64,000 bases of DNA, taken from contig NZ_CP042432.1 in assembly GCF_008033235.1 (NCBI RefSeq), positions 3,286,001 to 3,350,000 on the forward strand, given 5' to 3'. This document shows positions 55,522-64,000 of the stretch, one piece after another. Position numbers and translations under genes: made by a program. The notes beneath the pieces are model-generated. The model did not search any database. It was not told where the DNA came from and was given only the letters and a program-made list of their open reading frames with translations. How positions within the stretch are numbered: the first letter of the stretch is position 1; each line of letters starts with the position of its first letter. Source of the stretch: Anseongella ginsenosidimutans. GTDB lineage: Bacteria; Bacteroidota; Bacteroidia; Sphingobacteriales; Sphingobacteriaceae.

Positions 55522-56927
55522 ATGGGAAAAACGATATTTGAGAAGATATGGGACGCACACGTCGTATCTACTGTCGAAGGCGGCATTGACGCTCTTTACA
55601 TAGACAAGCATTTTATTCATGAAGTGACCAGCCCGCAGGCATTTTCCGAGCTGGAGAAACGCGGGCTGCCCCTTTTCAGGCCGGAAAACATGGTGGCTAC
55701 AGCCGATCATAACGTACCCACCCTTAATCAGCACCTACCGATTCCTGAAGCATTGTCCCGGAAACAGGTAAACACCCTGGAAGAAAATTGCAGGAAGTTC
55801 GGAGTAGAACTGTACGGGCTGGGACATCCTTACCAGGGAATTGTCCATGTTATCGGACCTGAACTGGGAATTACCCAACCGGGAATGACCATCGTTTGCG
55901 GGGATAGCCATACGTCTACTCACGGAGCGTTCGGTGCGGTAGCCTTCGGCATCGGCACCAGCCAGGTTGCAATGGTAATGGCCAGCCAGTGCCTGCTGCT
56001 TAGCCGGCCAAAAAAAATGCGTATTACCGTAAACGGGAAAACCAGCCCGGGGTATACCCCAAGGATGTGATCCTTTACATTATTTCAAAGCTGGGCACCG
56101 GCGGCGGCACGGGACATTTTGTGGAATATGCCGGAGAAGTCTTTCGGGATATGAGCATGGAAGGCCGGATGACCGTATGTAATATGAGTATTGAAATGGG
56201 TGCCCGCGGCGGCCTCATTGCCCCCGATGAAAAAACATTTAATTATATAAAGGGACGAAAGTTCGCGCCAAAGGGAGAAGCTTTTGAAAGAGCCGTATCC
56301 TATTGGAAGACTCTTTCCAGTGATGAAGACGCCATATTCGATACGGAATACCATTTTGACGCGGCGGACATCGAACCCATGATCACCTACGGAACCAACC
56401 CGGGAATGGGGATTGGTATTTCCGGCCACATTCCCAGCCTGGAGGAAGTCCCGAACAAGGAGAATTTCCGGAAATCCCTCGATTACATGGGGCTGGAGCC
56501 CGGCTCTTCACTCCTTGGAAAAACAATTGACCATGTATTCATTGGCAGCTGTACCAATTCGCGTATGGAGGACCTTCGCCTGGTAGCCAGCGTTGTAAAA
56601 GGCCGCAGAAAGGCAGAAAATGTCCATGCCATGATCGTTCCCGGTTCCCGGCAGGTGGCGGAACAAGCTCATGCGGAAGGAATTGACCGCATACTGAAGG
56701 CTGCTGGTTTTGAACTTCGCGAAGCCGGCTGTTCGGCTTGCCTGGGAATGAATGAAGACAAGATCCCTGCCGGGGAATATTGCGTTTCGACTTCTAACCG
56801 CAACTTTGAAGGCCGCCAGGGTCCGGGCGCAAGGACGTTCCTCGTGAGCCCTCTGGTTGCCGCCATTACAGCTCTTGAAGGCCGGATCGTAGATGTCAGA
56901 GAATACCTGAACCTGGTGGAAGCATAG
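55522..56927 (+). pseudogene. leuC: 3-isopropylmalate dehydratase large subunit, frameshifted (probable sequence error)
   Basis: Fe-S dehydratase that isomerises 2- to 3-isopropylmalate with LeuD. The N-terminal part has [29 protein letters not shown] and MASQCLL. The C-terminal part has [28 protein letters not shown] and ACLGMNEDK, with the cluster cysteines in place. The frame breaks at GCCCGGGG (about 56045-56052). One added base gives [17 protein letters not shown], a conserved stretch, and a total of 468 residues, the normal size. The second frame starts with GTG by chance. Lies between leuA and leuD. Confidence 0.88.
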
Positions 56928-56942
56928 TATCGTATCAATAAG

Positions 56943-57539
56943 ATGGAAAAGTTCAAGACGCTCATATCAACGGCTGTGCCCTTGCCCGTAGAAAATGTGG
57001 ATACAGATCAGATCATTCCTGCCCGCTTTCTAAAAGCTACCAGCAGGGAAGGCTTTGGAGACAACCTTTTTCGCGACTGGCGGTTCACCGCCGAAGGCGA
57101 GCCAAAGCCGGATTTTGTACTTAACAACTCCCTTTATTCGGGAAGTATTCTGCTGGCCGGACGTAATTTTGGTTCCGGATCCAGCCGGGAGCATGCTGCA
57201 TGGGCTATCTATGATTATGGTTTCAAGGTGGTTGTATCCAGCTTTTTCGCCGATATTTTCAAAGGGAATGCACTTAATACCGGGCTGCTGCCGGTAGAGG
57301 TTTCAGAACCCTTCCTTCAGCAATTGCTCACAGCTGTGCATGCACGGCCGCAGACGCTGTTGAAAGTGGATCTTGAAAACCAGGAAGTGTCGCTTCAGGA
57401 TAGCGGCCTGTCCGAAAAGTTTGGGATCAATGCCTATAAAAAGACCTGTCTCCTGAATGGTTACGACGATATTGATTACCTGCTTAGTTTAAAAGACCGC
57501 ATCCGGGCCTTTGAAGAACAAAGAAGTTTAACCATCTGA
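56943..57539 (+). CDS. leuD: 3-isopropylmalate dehydratase small subunit
   Basis: Partner of LeuC (198 residues, normal). Signature [15 protein letters not shown], then [58 protein letters not shown], a textbook LeuD core. It follows leuC by 15 bp. No leuB gene lies after it, so 3-isopropylmalate dehydrogenase must be encoded elsewhere. Confidence 0.96.
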   Translation: MEKFKTLISTAVPLPVENVDTDQIIPARFLKATSREGFGDNLFRDWRFTAEGEPKPDFVLNNSLYSGSILLAGRNFGSGSSREHAAWAIYDYGFKVVVSSFFADIFKGNALNTGLLPVEVSEPFLQQLLTAVHARPQTLLKVDLENQEVSLQDSGLSEKFGINAYKKTCLLNGYDDIDYLLSLKDRIRAFEEQRSLTI

Positions 57540-57604
57540 TTCCTGCCGGGCAGTCCGGTGTGCATAATATCGGTGGAAAACAAGCATAAATCGGCGGAAT
57601 TATG

Positions 57605-57612
57605 TAACTTTG
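57605..57612 (+). promoter_or_regulatory. Putative -7 promoter element of the suf operon
   Basis: TAACTTTG, exact match to TAnnTTTG, 144 bp before sufB. The long leader contains a short AGCCC/GGGCT hairpin (about 57629-57641). Confidence 0.4.
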
Positions 57613-57756
57613 GCGCGAATCAAAACAAAGCCCCCTGGGCTATGTTGAACCCATTGAGACGCTTTGAAAAGACTCCCGGAAATCGATGGAAAAGCCTTTC
57701 GCCGCCGGTCAAACAAAGTTATTTAGAATGGGTTTAAGTTATGTAAGTTCAGTGCT

Positions 57757-59202
57757 ATGAGTGAAGATTTGAAAGTTCTTGAAGAAATTACCCAATCGGA
57801 GTATAAATATGGTTTCCATACCGATATTGAAACCGAATATGCGCCGGCAGGGTTAAACGAAGATATCATCCGTTTTATTTCGGCAAAAAAGGAAGAACCT
57901 GAATTCCTGCTGGAATGGAGGCTGAAAGCGTTCCGTAACTGGCAGAAAATGGAAGAACCGCATTGGCCGAATGTAACCTATCCGGGGATCGATTACCAGA
58001 AATTATCGTATTATGCTGCTCCAAAGAAAAAGCCGCAGCTTAACAGTCTGGACGAAGTCGACCCTGAATTGCGTGCCACCTTTGACAAGCTGGGCATTTC
58101 TCTTGATGAACAAAAGCTGCTGTCAGGGGTAGCCGTAGATGCGGTATTCGATTCCGTTTCTATAGCGACCACCTTCCGCGAAAAGCTGAAGGAATCGGGC
58201 GTGATCTTTTGTTCGGTAAGCGAAGCGGTGAAAGAACACCCGGAACTGGTAAAGAAATACCTGGGCTCGGTGGTTCCTCCCGGCGATAATTTCTTCGCCG
58301 CGCTGAATTCGGCCGTATTCTCTGACGGGTCCTTCGTATATATTCCCAAAGGAGTGCGCTGCCCCATGGAGCTTTCCACCTATTTCCGTATTAATGCCCA
58401 GAATACGGGCCAGTTTGAACGTACCCTCATCATCGCAGAAGAAGGCGCTTACGTAAGCTACCTTGAAGGCTGTACCGCCCCTATGCGGGATGAAAACCAG
58501 CTTCATGCCGCCGTTGTGGAGATCGTGGCCCTTGATAATGCCGAAGTAAAATATTCAACAGTACAAAACTGGTATCCCGGTGACAAGGATGGAAAAGGCG
58601 GGATCTACAATTTTGTGACGAAGCGCGGAATGTGCCAGGGGCATCATTCCAAGATCTCCTGGACCCAGGTAGAAACCGGTTCGGCCATTACCTGGAAATA
58701 CCCGAGCGTGATCCTGAAAGGAGATTACTCAATGGGCGAATTTTACTCTGTGGCGGTTACTAATAACCGTCAACAGGCCGATACCGGCACAAAAATGATC
58801 CATCTGGGAAAAAACACCCGCAGCCGGATCGTTTCCAAGGGTATTTCCGCCGGCTTCAGCAATAATTCTTACCGCGGCCTGGTAAAAGTGGGAAAGAACG
58901 CCACGCAGTCACGTAATTATACCCAATGCGACTCCCTGCTGATTGGCGATAAATGCGGCGCGCATACGTTCCCCTATATCGAGGTAAAGAACAAAACCGC
59001 CCAGATAGAACACGAAGCAACGACTTCCAAGATCGGGGAAGACCAGATATTTTACTGCAACCAACGCGGCATTGGCCCGGAAGAAGCGGTAAGCCTTATA
59101 GTGAACGGTTACTGCCGGGAAGTATTGAACCATTTGCCCATGGAATTCGCAGTAGAGGCTCAGAAGTTACTGGCAGTAAGTCTCGAAGGCAGCGTAGGTT
59201 AA
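57757..59202 (+). CDS. sufB: Fe-S cluster assembly scaffold SufB
   Basis: Scaffold subunit of the SufBC2D complex on which Fe-S clusters are built (481 residues, normal). Contains the Gly/Tyr-rich beta-helix core with [34 protein letters not shown] and [47 protein letters not shown]. It ends [34 protein letters not shown] as expected. First gene of a six-gene operon sufBCDSE plus sufT-like, all tightly packed. Confidence 0.97.
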   Translation: MSEDLKVLEEITQSEYKYGFHTDIETEYAPAGLNEDIIRFISAKKEEPEFLLEWRLKAFRNWQKMEEPHWPNVTYPGIDYQKLSYYAAPKKKPQLNSLDEVDPELRATFDKLGISLDEQKLLSGVAVDAVFDSVSIATTFREKLKESGVIFCSVSEAVKEHPELVKKYLGSVVPPGDNFFAALNSAVFSDGSFVYIPKGVRCPMELSTYFRINAQNTGQFERTLIIAEEGAYVSYLEGCTAPMRDENQLHAAVVEIVALDNAEVKYSTVQNWYPGDKDGKGGIYNFVTKRGMCQGHHSKISWTQVETGSAITWKYPSVILKGDYSMGEFYSVAVTNNRQQADTGTKMIHLGKNTRSRIVSKGISAGFSNNSYRGLVKVGKNATQSRNYTQCDSLLIGDKCGAHTFPYIEVKNKTAQIEHEATTSKIGEDQIFYCNQRGIGPEEAVSLIVNGYCREVLNHLPMEFAVEAQKLLAVSLEGSVG

Positions 59203-59224
59203 TTTAAAGCATTAAGAAAAAGTT

Positions 59225-59983
59225 ATGTTAACGATAAAAGATCTGAAAGCTTCCATTGAAGGAAAAGAAATATTGAAGGGCATCAGCCTCCAGGTAAACC
59301 CGGGCGAAGTGCATGCGATCATGGGCCCGAACGGTTCAGGGAAAAGCACGCTTTCTGCGATCCTGGCCGGGCGGGAAGAATACGAAGTTACCTCGGGGAG
59401 CATCAGCTATCAGGGCGAAGACCTGATGGAACTTGCCCCCGAAGACCGCGCCCGCAAAGGCATTTTCCTTGCCTTTCAATACCCTGTGGAAATCCCCGGG
59501 GTCAGCACGACGAACTTCCTGAAAACAGCCGTTAACGAGTTACGGAAAGCCCGCGGGGAAGAGCCGCTGGACGCGGTACAATTCCTGAAATTGATGAAGG
59601 AAAAGATGAAGCTCGTGGAAATGAGCCAGTCCCTGCTGAGCCGTTCCCTGAACGAAGGATTCTCCGGCGGAGAGAAAAAAAGAAATGAGATATTCCAGAT
59701 GGCCATGCTCGAACCCAGCCTTTCCATCCTGGATGAAACCGATTCCGGCCTGGACATTGACGCCCTGAGGCTGGTATCAAACGGCGTCAACCAGTTACGG
59801 AGCAAGGACAATGCTTGTATTGTCATCACTCACTACCAACGCCTGCTGGAATATATTGTGCCGGACTTTGTCCATGTGCTGTATAACGGGAAGATCGTGA
59901 AATCGGGAGATAAAAGCCTTGCGCTTGAACTGGAAGCCAGGGGTTACGACTGGATAAAAGACGAAGATAAAGTAGAAGCTTAA
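59225..59983 (+). CDS. sufC: Fe-S cluster assembly ATPase SufC
   Basis: ABC-type ATPase that drives SufBCD (252 residues). Walker A GPNGSGKST (34-42), signature GFSGGEKKR, Walker B SLSILDETDSGLD and the switch THY are all intact. The first codon is 22 bp after sufB; sufD starts directly after its stop codon. Confidence 0.97.
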   Translation: MLTIKDLKASIEGKEILKGISLQVNPGEVHAIMGPNGSGKSTLSAILAGREEYEVTSGSISYQGEDLMELAPEDRARKGIFLAFQYPVEIPGVSTTNFLKTAVNELRKARGEEPLDAVQFLKLMKEKMKLVEMSQSLLSRSLNEGFSGGEKKRNEIFQMAMLEPSLSILDETDSGLDIDALRLVSNGVNQLRSKDNACIVITHYQRLLEYIVPDFVHVLYNGKIVKSGDKSLALELEARGYDWIKDEDKVEA

Positions 59984-61264
59984 ATGAACAATGCTATCAT
60001 AGCCCAGGATCCGGATATCCAACGCTCCATTGCCACTATAAATGCCAGGAAAGAAGAAGCAAGGGCATATTTTGAAAAGCACGGCTATCCGCATGCAAAG
60101 CTGGAAGACTGGAAATATACTCCTGTTCGGAGAATAACCGCGCCGGAATATGAATTCCCCGGCCGGGAAGCTGCCTCTTCGGTAAGCCGGGAAGCCTTTG
60201 CGTCCTACCCTCTTTCGGGACTGGATGCCTGGTACCTCGTATTTGTAAACGGATGGCTGAGCGCGGAACTTTCCACGCTTCCCGCCGGTCAGAAGGGAAT
60301 TACTGCCGGAAGCATCATGGATGAGCAGCTTCTTCCCCTGATAGGACCGCACTTTGGAAATATCGCGGCCATGAACTCCGGTTTTGTCGCTTCCAACACC
60401 GTTGGGTTTACAGACGGGGCCTTTATACACGCAGCTTCCGGAAGCAGCCTTGACAAGCCGGTGGTTCTCTATCACCTGGCCGTTACGGAGGATGCAGCGC
60501 TGAAGATACGTCCCCGGAACCTGATCATTGCCGAACCTGGTTCCTCCTTTAAGGTAATAGAAGTATTTGCGGGTGCAGCGGGCCAGGCGGCGCTTACCAA
60601 CGTGGTAACGGAAATAAAAGCTGAAAGGGACGCCCTGGTGGATTACACCAAATTGCAGCTGGAAACAGGTGAGAATTACCACGTGGGCTATACGGAAATA
60701 GAACAGCATGAAAATGCTTCTGTAGATACCCATATTATTTCGCTTAACGGAGCCTTTATCAGGAACAACCTTCATTTCCGGCTGCTGGATAAACAGTGCC
60801 GGAGTATTATGAACGGCCTGTACCTGCTGAACGGCAGCCAGTTCCTGGACAATCATACAAGGGTAAATCACGATGCCCCTGAATGCTACAGCGACCAGCT
60901 ATATAAAGGTATTATTAACGAACAGGCAACGGCGGTTTTCAACGGGAAGATCTTCGTGGAAAAAGACGCCCAAAAGACAAACGCCTACCAGCGGAACGTA
61001 AACATCCTGCTGTCGGACGAAGCGACGATCAATACCAAGCCGCAGCTGGAGATCTTTGCAGATGATGTGCGCTGTACCCACGGCGCTACCAGCGGCCACC
61101 TGGACGAGGAAGCCGTTTTCTATCTGCGCTCAAGGGGGCTGTCCGAACATGACGCCAAACGTTTGCTGCTGCGGGCATATGCAGAAGAGGTGATCGACAA
61201 ATTACAGGTGGAAGCGTTGAAAGAGCCCCTGATGAAGATTGCCGCCCAAAAATTTAACGGATAA
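59984..61264 (+). CDS. sufD: Fe-S cluster assembly protein SufD
   Basis: Partner of SufB with a right-handed beta-helix (426 residues). The N-terminal half is variable (KLEDWKYTPVRRI is characteristic). The C-terminal half has LDNHTRVNHDAPECYSDQLYKGIINEQATAVFNGKIFVEKDAQKTNAYQ and CTHGATSGHLDEEAVFYLRSRGLSEHDAKRLLL, the SufD signature. The first codon follows the sufC stop directly; sufS follows its stop directly. The long minus-strand frame over it is a shadow. Confidence 0.96.
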   Translation: MNNAIIAQDPDIQRSIATINARKEEARAYFEKHGYPHAKLEDWKYTPVRRITAPEYEFPGREAASSVSREAFASYPLSGLDAWYLVFVNGWLSAELSTLPAGQKGITAGSIMDEQLLPLIGPHFGNIAAMNSGFVASNTVGFTDGAFIHAASGSSLDKPVVLYHLAVTEDAALKIRPRNLIIAEPGSSFKVIEVFAGAAGQAALTNVVTEIKAERDALVDYTKLQLETGENYHVGYTEIEQHENASVDTHIISLNGAFIRNNLHFRLLDKQCRSIMNGLYLLNGSQFLDNHTRVNHDAPECYSDQLYKGIINEQATAVFNGKIFVEKDAQKTNAYQRNVNILLSDEATINTKPQLEIFADDVRCTHGATSGHLDEEAVFYLRSRGLSEHDAKRLLLRAYAEEVIDKLQVEALKEPLMKIAAQKFNG

Positions 61265-62476
61265 ATGATCGATATAAATGCTATCAGGGAACAATTTCCC
61301 GTACTTCACCAGGAAGTGAACGGGCATCCCCTGGTGTATTTTGACAATGCCGCTACCTCCCAAAAACCTCAGCGGGTCATTGACGCCCTGCTCCATTACT
61401 ACCGCTTCGATAATTCAAATATCCATCGCGGGGTGCATACGCTGGCCGACCGGGCCACCGAGGGGTTCGAAGACACCCGGAAACTGCTCGCCCGCTTTAT
61501 TAACGCCGCGGAATCCGAAGAGGTAATTTTTACCAAGGGAACTACAGAAGGCATCAACCTGGTGGCTCAGTCTTTCGGCAGGAGTATGCTCCGGCAGGGG
61601 GACGAAGTCATTATTTCGGCGATGGAGCATCATTCCAATATCGTCCCCTGGCAAATGATCTGCCAGGAGAAGGGAGCGGTGCTGAAAGTGATCCCCGTAA
61701 GTCCTGAAGGCGAATTACTGATGGACGAATATGCGCGGCAGCTGAGCCCGAAAACCAGGATGGTATCCATTGTACATGTTTCCAATACCCTGGGCACAGT
61801 CAACCCGGTTAAGAAAATCACGGAGATGGCCCACGAGGCGGGTGCAAAAGTACTGATAGACGCGGCGCAGTCCGTCGGACACCTTCCGCTTGATGTGCAG
61901 GAGATTGACTGTGACTTTTTAGTATTCTCCGCTCATAAGATCTACGGACCCACAGGAGTTGGCGTGCTGTATGGAAAGCGCGCGGAACTGGAGGCCATCC
62001 CTCCCTACCAGGGCGGCGGATCCATGATCCGTGACGTACATTTTGAAAAAACAACGTATAACGACATTCCCTATAAGTTTGAAGCCGGCACTCCCACCAT
62101 TGGCGAAGTGGTCGCCTTTAAGCCGGCTATTGAATTTATAAACGAGCTGGGTAAACCGGCTATTCACGCCCATGAAGACCAACTTTTCCGCCGGGCAATG
62201 GAAGGGCTGAAAGCCATACCCGGGGTTCAATTGGTGGGCACGCCTGCCGAGGCCTCCGGCATTGTCTCCTTCCTGCTGGAAAATACGCATCTCTTTGACA
62301 CGGGAATGCTGCTGGACGCCCGGGGCATTGCCGTGCGCACGGGCCATCACTGCACCCAGCCGCTAATGGAATTATACGGTATTGAAGGTACCTGCCGCGC
62401 TTCCTTCGCCGTTTACAATACGGTCGAAGAAGTCGATTATTTCCTGGAAAGCGTGGAGAAAATAACATCAAGGTGA
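61265..62476 (+). CDS. sufS: Cysteine desulfurase SufS
   Basis: PLP enzyme that takes sulfur from cysteine for Fe-S assembly (403 residues). PLP-lysine 225 lies in FSAHKIYGPTG. The catalytic Cys377 lies in TCRASFAVYNT, as in E. coli SufS; HHCTQPLM precedes it. The sufE GTG overlaps the stop by four bases, so the pair is translationally coupled, consistent with SufE accepting the sulfur. Confidence 0.97.
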   Translation: MIDINAIREQFPVLHQEVNGHPLVYFDNAATSQKPQRVIDALLHYYRFDNSNIHRGVHTLADRATEGFEDTRKLLARFINAAESEEVIFTKGTTEGINLVAQSFGRSMLRQGDEVIISAMEHHSNIVPWQMICQEKGAVLKVIPVSPEGELLMDEYARQLSPKTRMVSIVHVSNTLGTVNPVKKITEMAHEAGAKVLIDAAQSVGHLPLDVQEIDCDFLVFSAHKIYGPTGVGVLYGKRAELEAIPPYQGGGSMIRDVHFEKTTYNDIPYKFEAGTPTIGEVVAFKPAIEFINELGKPAIHAHEDQLFRRAMEGLKAIPGVQLVGTPAEASGIVSFLLENTHLFDTGMLLDARGIAVRTGHHCTQPLMELYGIEGTCRASFAVYNTVEEVDYFLESVEKITSR

Positions 62477-62904
62477 AACCGGAGATCAACGAAATACAGG
62501 AAGAGATCATTGAAGAGTTTTCGCTGCTCGAAAATGATATGGAAAGCACCATTTTCTACATCATGGAAATGGGCAGCAAGCTTCCTCCGCTCGAAGAAAA
62601 ATACAAGGTCGAAGAGAATATTGTAAAAGGCTGCCAGTCAAAAGTGTGGCTGGTGAGCGGCTTCGAGAATGGAAAAGTGATCTTTAAAGCTGACAGCAAT
62701 ACGGAGATCACCAAAGGCCTTATCAGCATGCTTATCCGTATCTGGAATGAAAGGGCTCCGGAAGAGATCCTTGATTCGGAACTCTACTTTGTAGAACGCA
62801 TTGGCATGCGAAAGGTAGTAGGCTCCCAGCGCTCGAACGGCTTTGCTTCCATGATCCGGCAAATGAAACTGTATGCGCTGGCATATAAGAACTTACCTGT
62901 TTAA
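62473..62904 (+). CDS. sufE: Sulfur acceptor protein SufE
   Basis: Takes persulfide sulfur from SufS and passes it to SufB (143 residues). Acceptor Cys54 lies in VKGCQSKVWL. The GTG start overlaps the sufS stop (GTGA). End motif NGFASMIRQMKLYALAY is family-like. Confidence 0.95.
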   Translation: MKPEINEIQEEIIEEFSLLENDMESTIFYIMEMGSKLPPLEEKYKVEENIVKGCQSKVWLVSGFENGKVIFKADSNTEITKGLISMLIRIWNERAPEEILDSELYFVERIGMRKVVGSQRSNGFASMIRQMKLYALAYKNLPV

Positions 62905-62916
62905 AAGATTTCGAAC

Positions 62917-63249
62917 ATGGAAGAAGAAAATAAAGAGAAAACGCTGGAGCAGCTTCGGGAAGACGCCATTGAAGCGGTCAAAACCTGTTATGACCCGGAG
63001 ATCCCGGTGAATATCTACGAGTTAGGGCTTATCTACGAACTGAACATCACGCCCGAGCGCAATGCGGAAATAATCATGACGCTTACTTCCCCTTTCTGTC
63101 CTGTTGCAGGCACGCTTCCGGAAGAAGTGCGGCAAAAGGTTCAGGCCGTCGAAGGTATCCGCGAAGCCGCTCTTGACGTTGTTTTTGACCCGCCCTGGGA
63201 TAAGGAGATGATGAGCGAAGAAGCAAAACTGCAGCTGGGCTTCCTGTAA
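62917..63249 (+). CDS. SufT/MIP18-like (DUF59) Fe-S assembly protein
   Basis: An 110-residue protein of the MIP18/DUF59 family, often encoded in suf operons and involved in Fe-S maturation or carriage. Motifs: VKTCYDPEIPVNIYELGLIYEL, and TLTSPFCPVAGTLPEEV with the conserved Cys61. It starts 12 bp after sufE. The gene name sufT is a context-based guess; paaD-like is the alternative. Confidence 0.88.
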   Translation: MEEENKEKTLEQLREDAIEAVKTCYDPEIPVNIYELGLIYELNITPERNAEIIMTLTSPFCPVAGTLPEEVRQKVQAVEGIREAALDVVFDPPWDKEMMSEEAKLQLGFL

Positions 63250-63277
63250 AATCCCCCCGTATACCGGAACGCCAAAA

Positions 63278-64000
63278 TTACCAGAACGCCAAAATTCCCA
63301 GACCGCCGATAATTCCCATACCGAACAGTACAGCCATATATTTTTTCAGTCTTGGATTCCCCAGGAACAACACAATTCCTCCCTTAAAAGCCAGATTGGA
63401 AAGCGACGCAGTAAGGATCAACCTCCAGGCTAGCTGTACGTCAATTTCCTGAGAGGCCGCCATGCCTGCTGTGGAAAGGGTGATAGCATCCATGTTCGTA
63501 AGACCTGAAAGTACCGCTACCCCGAACAGCCCGCCCTGCCCTACCTCATTCGATGCCCAGGCCGAAACCAATACAATAAGGCCGTACAGCCCGGCAAAGA
63601 TCAATGCATTTTTTATTTCGGCCGGATTATGTTGTTCGGGAAGCTCTCCGCTTTCCTTTCCCCGTCTGAAAAACCAAACCAGCGTCATTGCAGCAAAGAA
63701 AAACAGCTCCATTGCAATGGGCCAGGCCATTTGACTGAAAACACCGGGAGCTACCACCGCAATTTCAATCAGGACCCTGGCGTAAGAAACCACGGTGGCC
63801 GCCAGCAGCACCAGTATGGCAACATGGGTGGCACTGGCCGTACCTGCTGTCTTCCTGGCGTAAGAAACAGTAGTGGCGGTACTGGAAACAAGCCCCCCAA
63901 GCATACCTCCTGCCAGTACCCCCAGTTTTCCACCGAGTAGTTTATAGAGGAAATAACCCACAAGGCTGATTCCTACGATCAGCACAACCATCCACCATAT
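63278..64000 (-). CDS. DUF4010 / MgtC-like membrane protein, N-terminus beyond window
   Basis: Multi-pass inner-membrane protein, C-terminal part of about 240 residues (the frame is open to the window edge; the first Met at 63991 is internal). Contains GGMLGGLVSSTATTVSYARK and GQGGLFGVAVLSGLTNMDAITLS, both family-typical, plus about seven hydrophobic segments. Full members are about 410 residues, so roughly 40% is missing. Role in the cell not established. It converges on the suf operon, whose last stop lies 28 bp away. Confidence 0.85.
   Translation of the reverse strand: MWWMVVLIVGISLVGYFLYKLLGGKLGVLAGGMLGGLVSSTATTVSYARKTAGTASATHVAILVLLAATVVSYARVLIEIAVVAPGVFSQMAWPIAMELFFFAAMTLVWFFRRGKESGELPEQHNPAEIKNALIFAGLYGLIVLVSAWASNEVGQGGLFGVAVLSGLTNMDAITLSTAGMAASQEIDVQLAWRLILTASLSNLAFKGGIVLFLGNPRLKKYMAVLFGMGIIGGLGILAFW

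Noticed and set aside
56067-56927. Independent second LeuC-like gene
   Set aside because: It lacks the N-terminal substrate domain and joins the preceding frame by one missing base; it is one leuC.
59795-60871. 358-codon minus-strand frame across sufC/sufD
   Set aside because: Antisense shadow of conserved suf genes.
1-64000. tRNA, rRNA, insertion sequences, prophage
   Set aside because: No cloverleaf-like sequence, transposase, integrase or phage structural gene was recognised by reading; a tRNA scan could still find a short gene missed by eye.

Overview
The window looks like chromosomal DNA of a member of the Bacteroidota (Sphingobacteriales/Chitinophagales type). Evidence: a SusC/SusD pair, Bacteroidota-type promoters (TAnnTTTG, in one case with an upstream TTTG), few purine-rich ribosome-binding sites, a short LeuA without regulatory domain, a SusC-linked heparinase-like enzyme, a PbpC/alpha-2-macroglobulin pair and a complete SUF operon. 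Base composition is close to 50% GC by eye. I saw no phage, transposase, CRISPR, tRNA or rRNA gene.

Layout. 1-9.4 kb: M48 protease (cut by the window edge), PlsY, NadC, GpmI, a small lipoprotein, GpsA, a phosphatase-glucosyltransferase fusion that reads as glucosylglycerol-phosphate synthase/phosphatase, a phytase-esterase-like lipoprotein and a membrane-anchored hypothetical. 9.5-14.6 kb: SMC, then convergently a LolD-type ATPase (frameshifted) and an SDR oxidoreductase. 14.8-21.8 kb: a small polysaccharide-utilisation locus, SusC-SusD-heparinase II/III-like protein, with a LacI-type palindrome upstream. 22-25.6 kb: RecR, and divergently a sodium:solute symporter, a LOG-like protein and an unknown secreted protein. 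25.7-36.5 kb, all minus: M19 dipeptidase, GH109-like Tat-exported protein, PBP1C and a 1859-residue alpha-2-macroglobulin. 36.5-39.3 kb: TopA and a small partner. 39.3-40.2 kb: a gene-free repeat region. 40.2-45 kb, minus: acyl-CoA carboxylase beta subunit (frameshifted), GuaB and Amt. 45-52 kb: DprA, RsmG and a glycosyltransferase (frameshifted) on minus; Tgt, LptF/G, a DMT exporter and an AraC regulator on plus. 52-54.2 kb: two hypotheticals. 54.3-57.5 kb: leuA-leuC-leuD (leuC frameshifted). 57.7-63.3 kb: sufBCDSE plus a SufT/MIP18-like gene. 63.3 kb to the end: DUF4010/MgtC-like membrane protein, cut by the window edge.

How the genes fit together: GpsA makes glycerol-3-phosphate, which both PlsY (phospholipid) and the fusion enzyme (osmolyte) would use. 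SusC/D import oligosaccharides cut by the heparinase-like lyase. LeuC needs a 4Fe-4S cluster and lies directly upstream of the SUF assembly operon.

Most notable observations: (1) four conserved genes each break at one homopolymer run, and adding back one base restores the exact family length, so these look like systematic sequence deletions rather than decay; (2) the GpsA/glucosylglycerol-type fusion; (3) at least six genes have a -7 promoter box only 3-7 bases before the start codon, predicting leaderless mRNAs; (4) Tgt lacks the usual zinc-binding cysteines; (5) the repeat region upstream of topA has about five copies of an ~80-bp unit facing a reverse-complement-like block. I found no clearly new multi-gene system such as a defence island.
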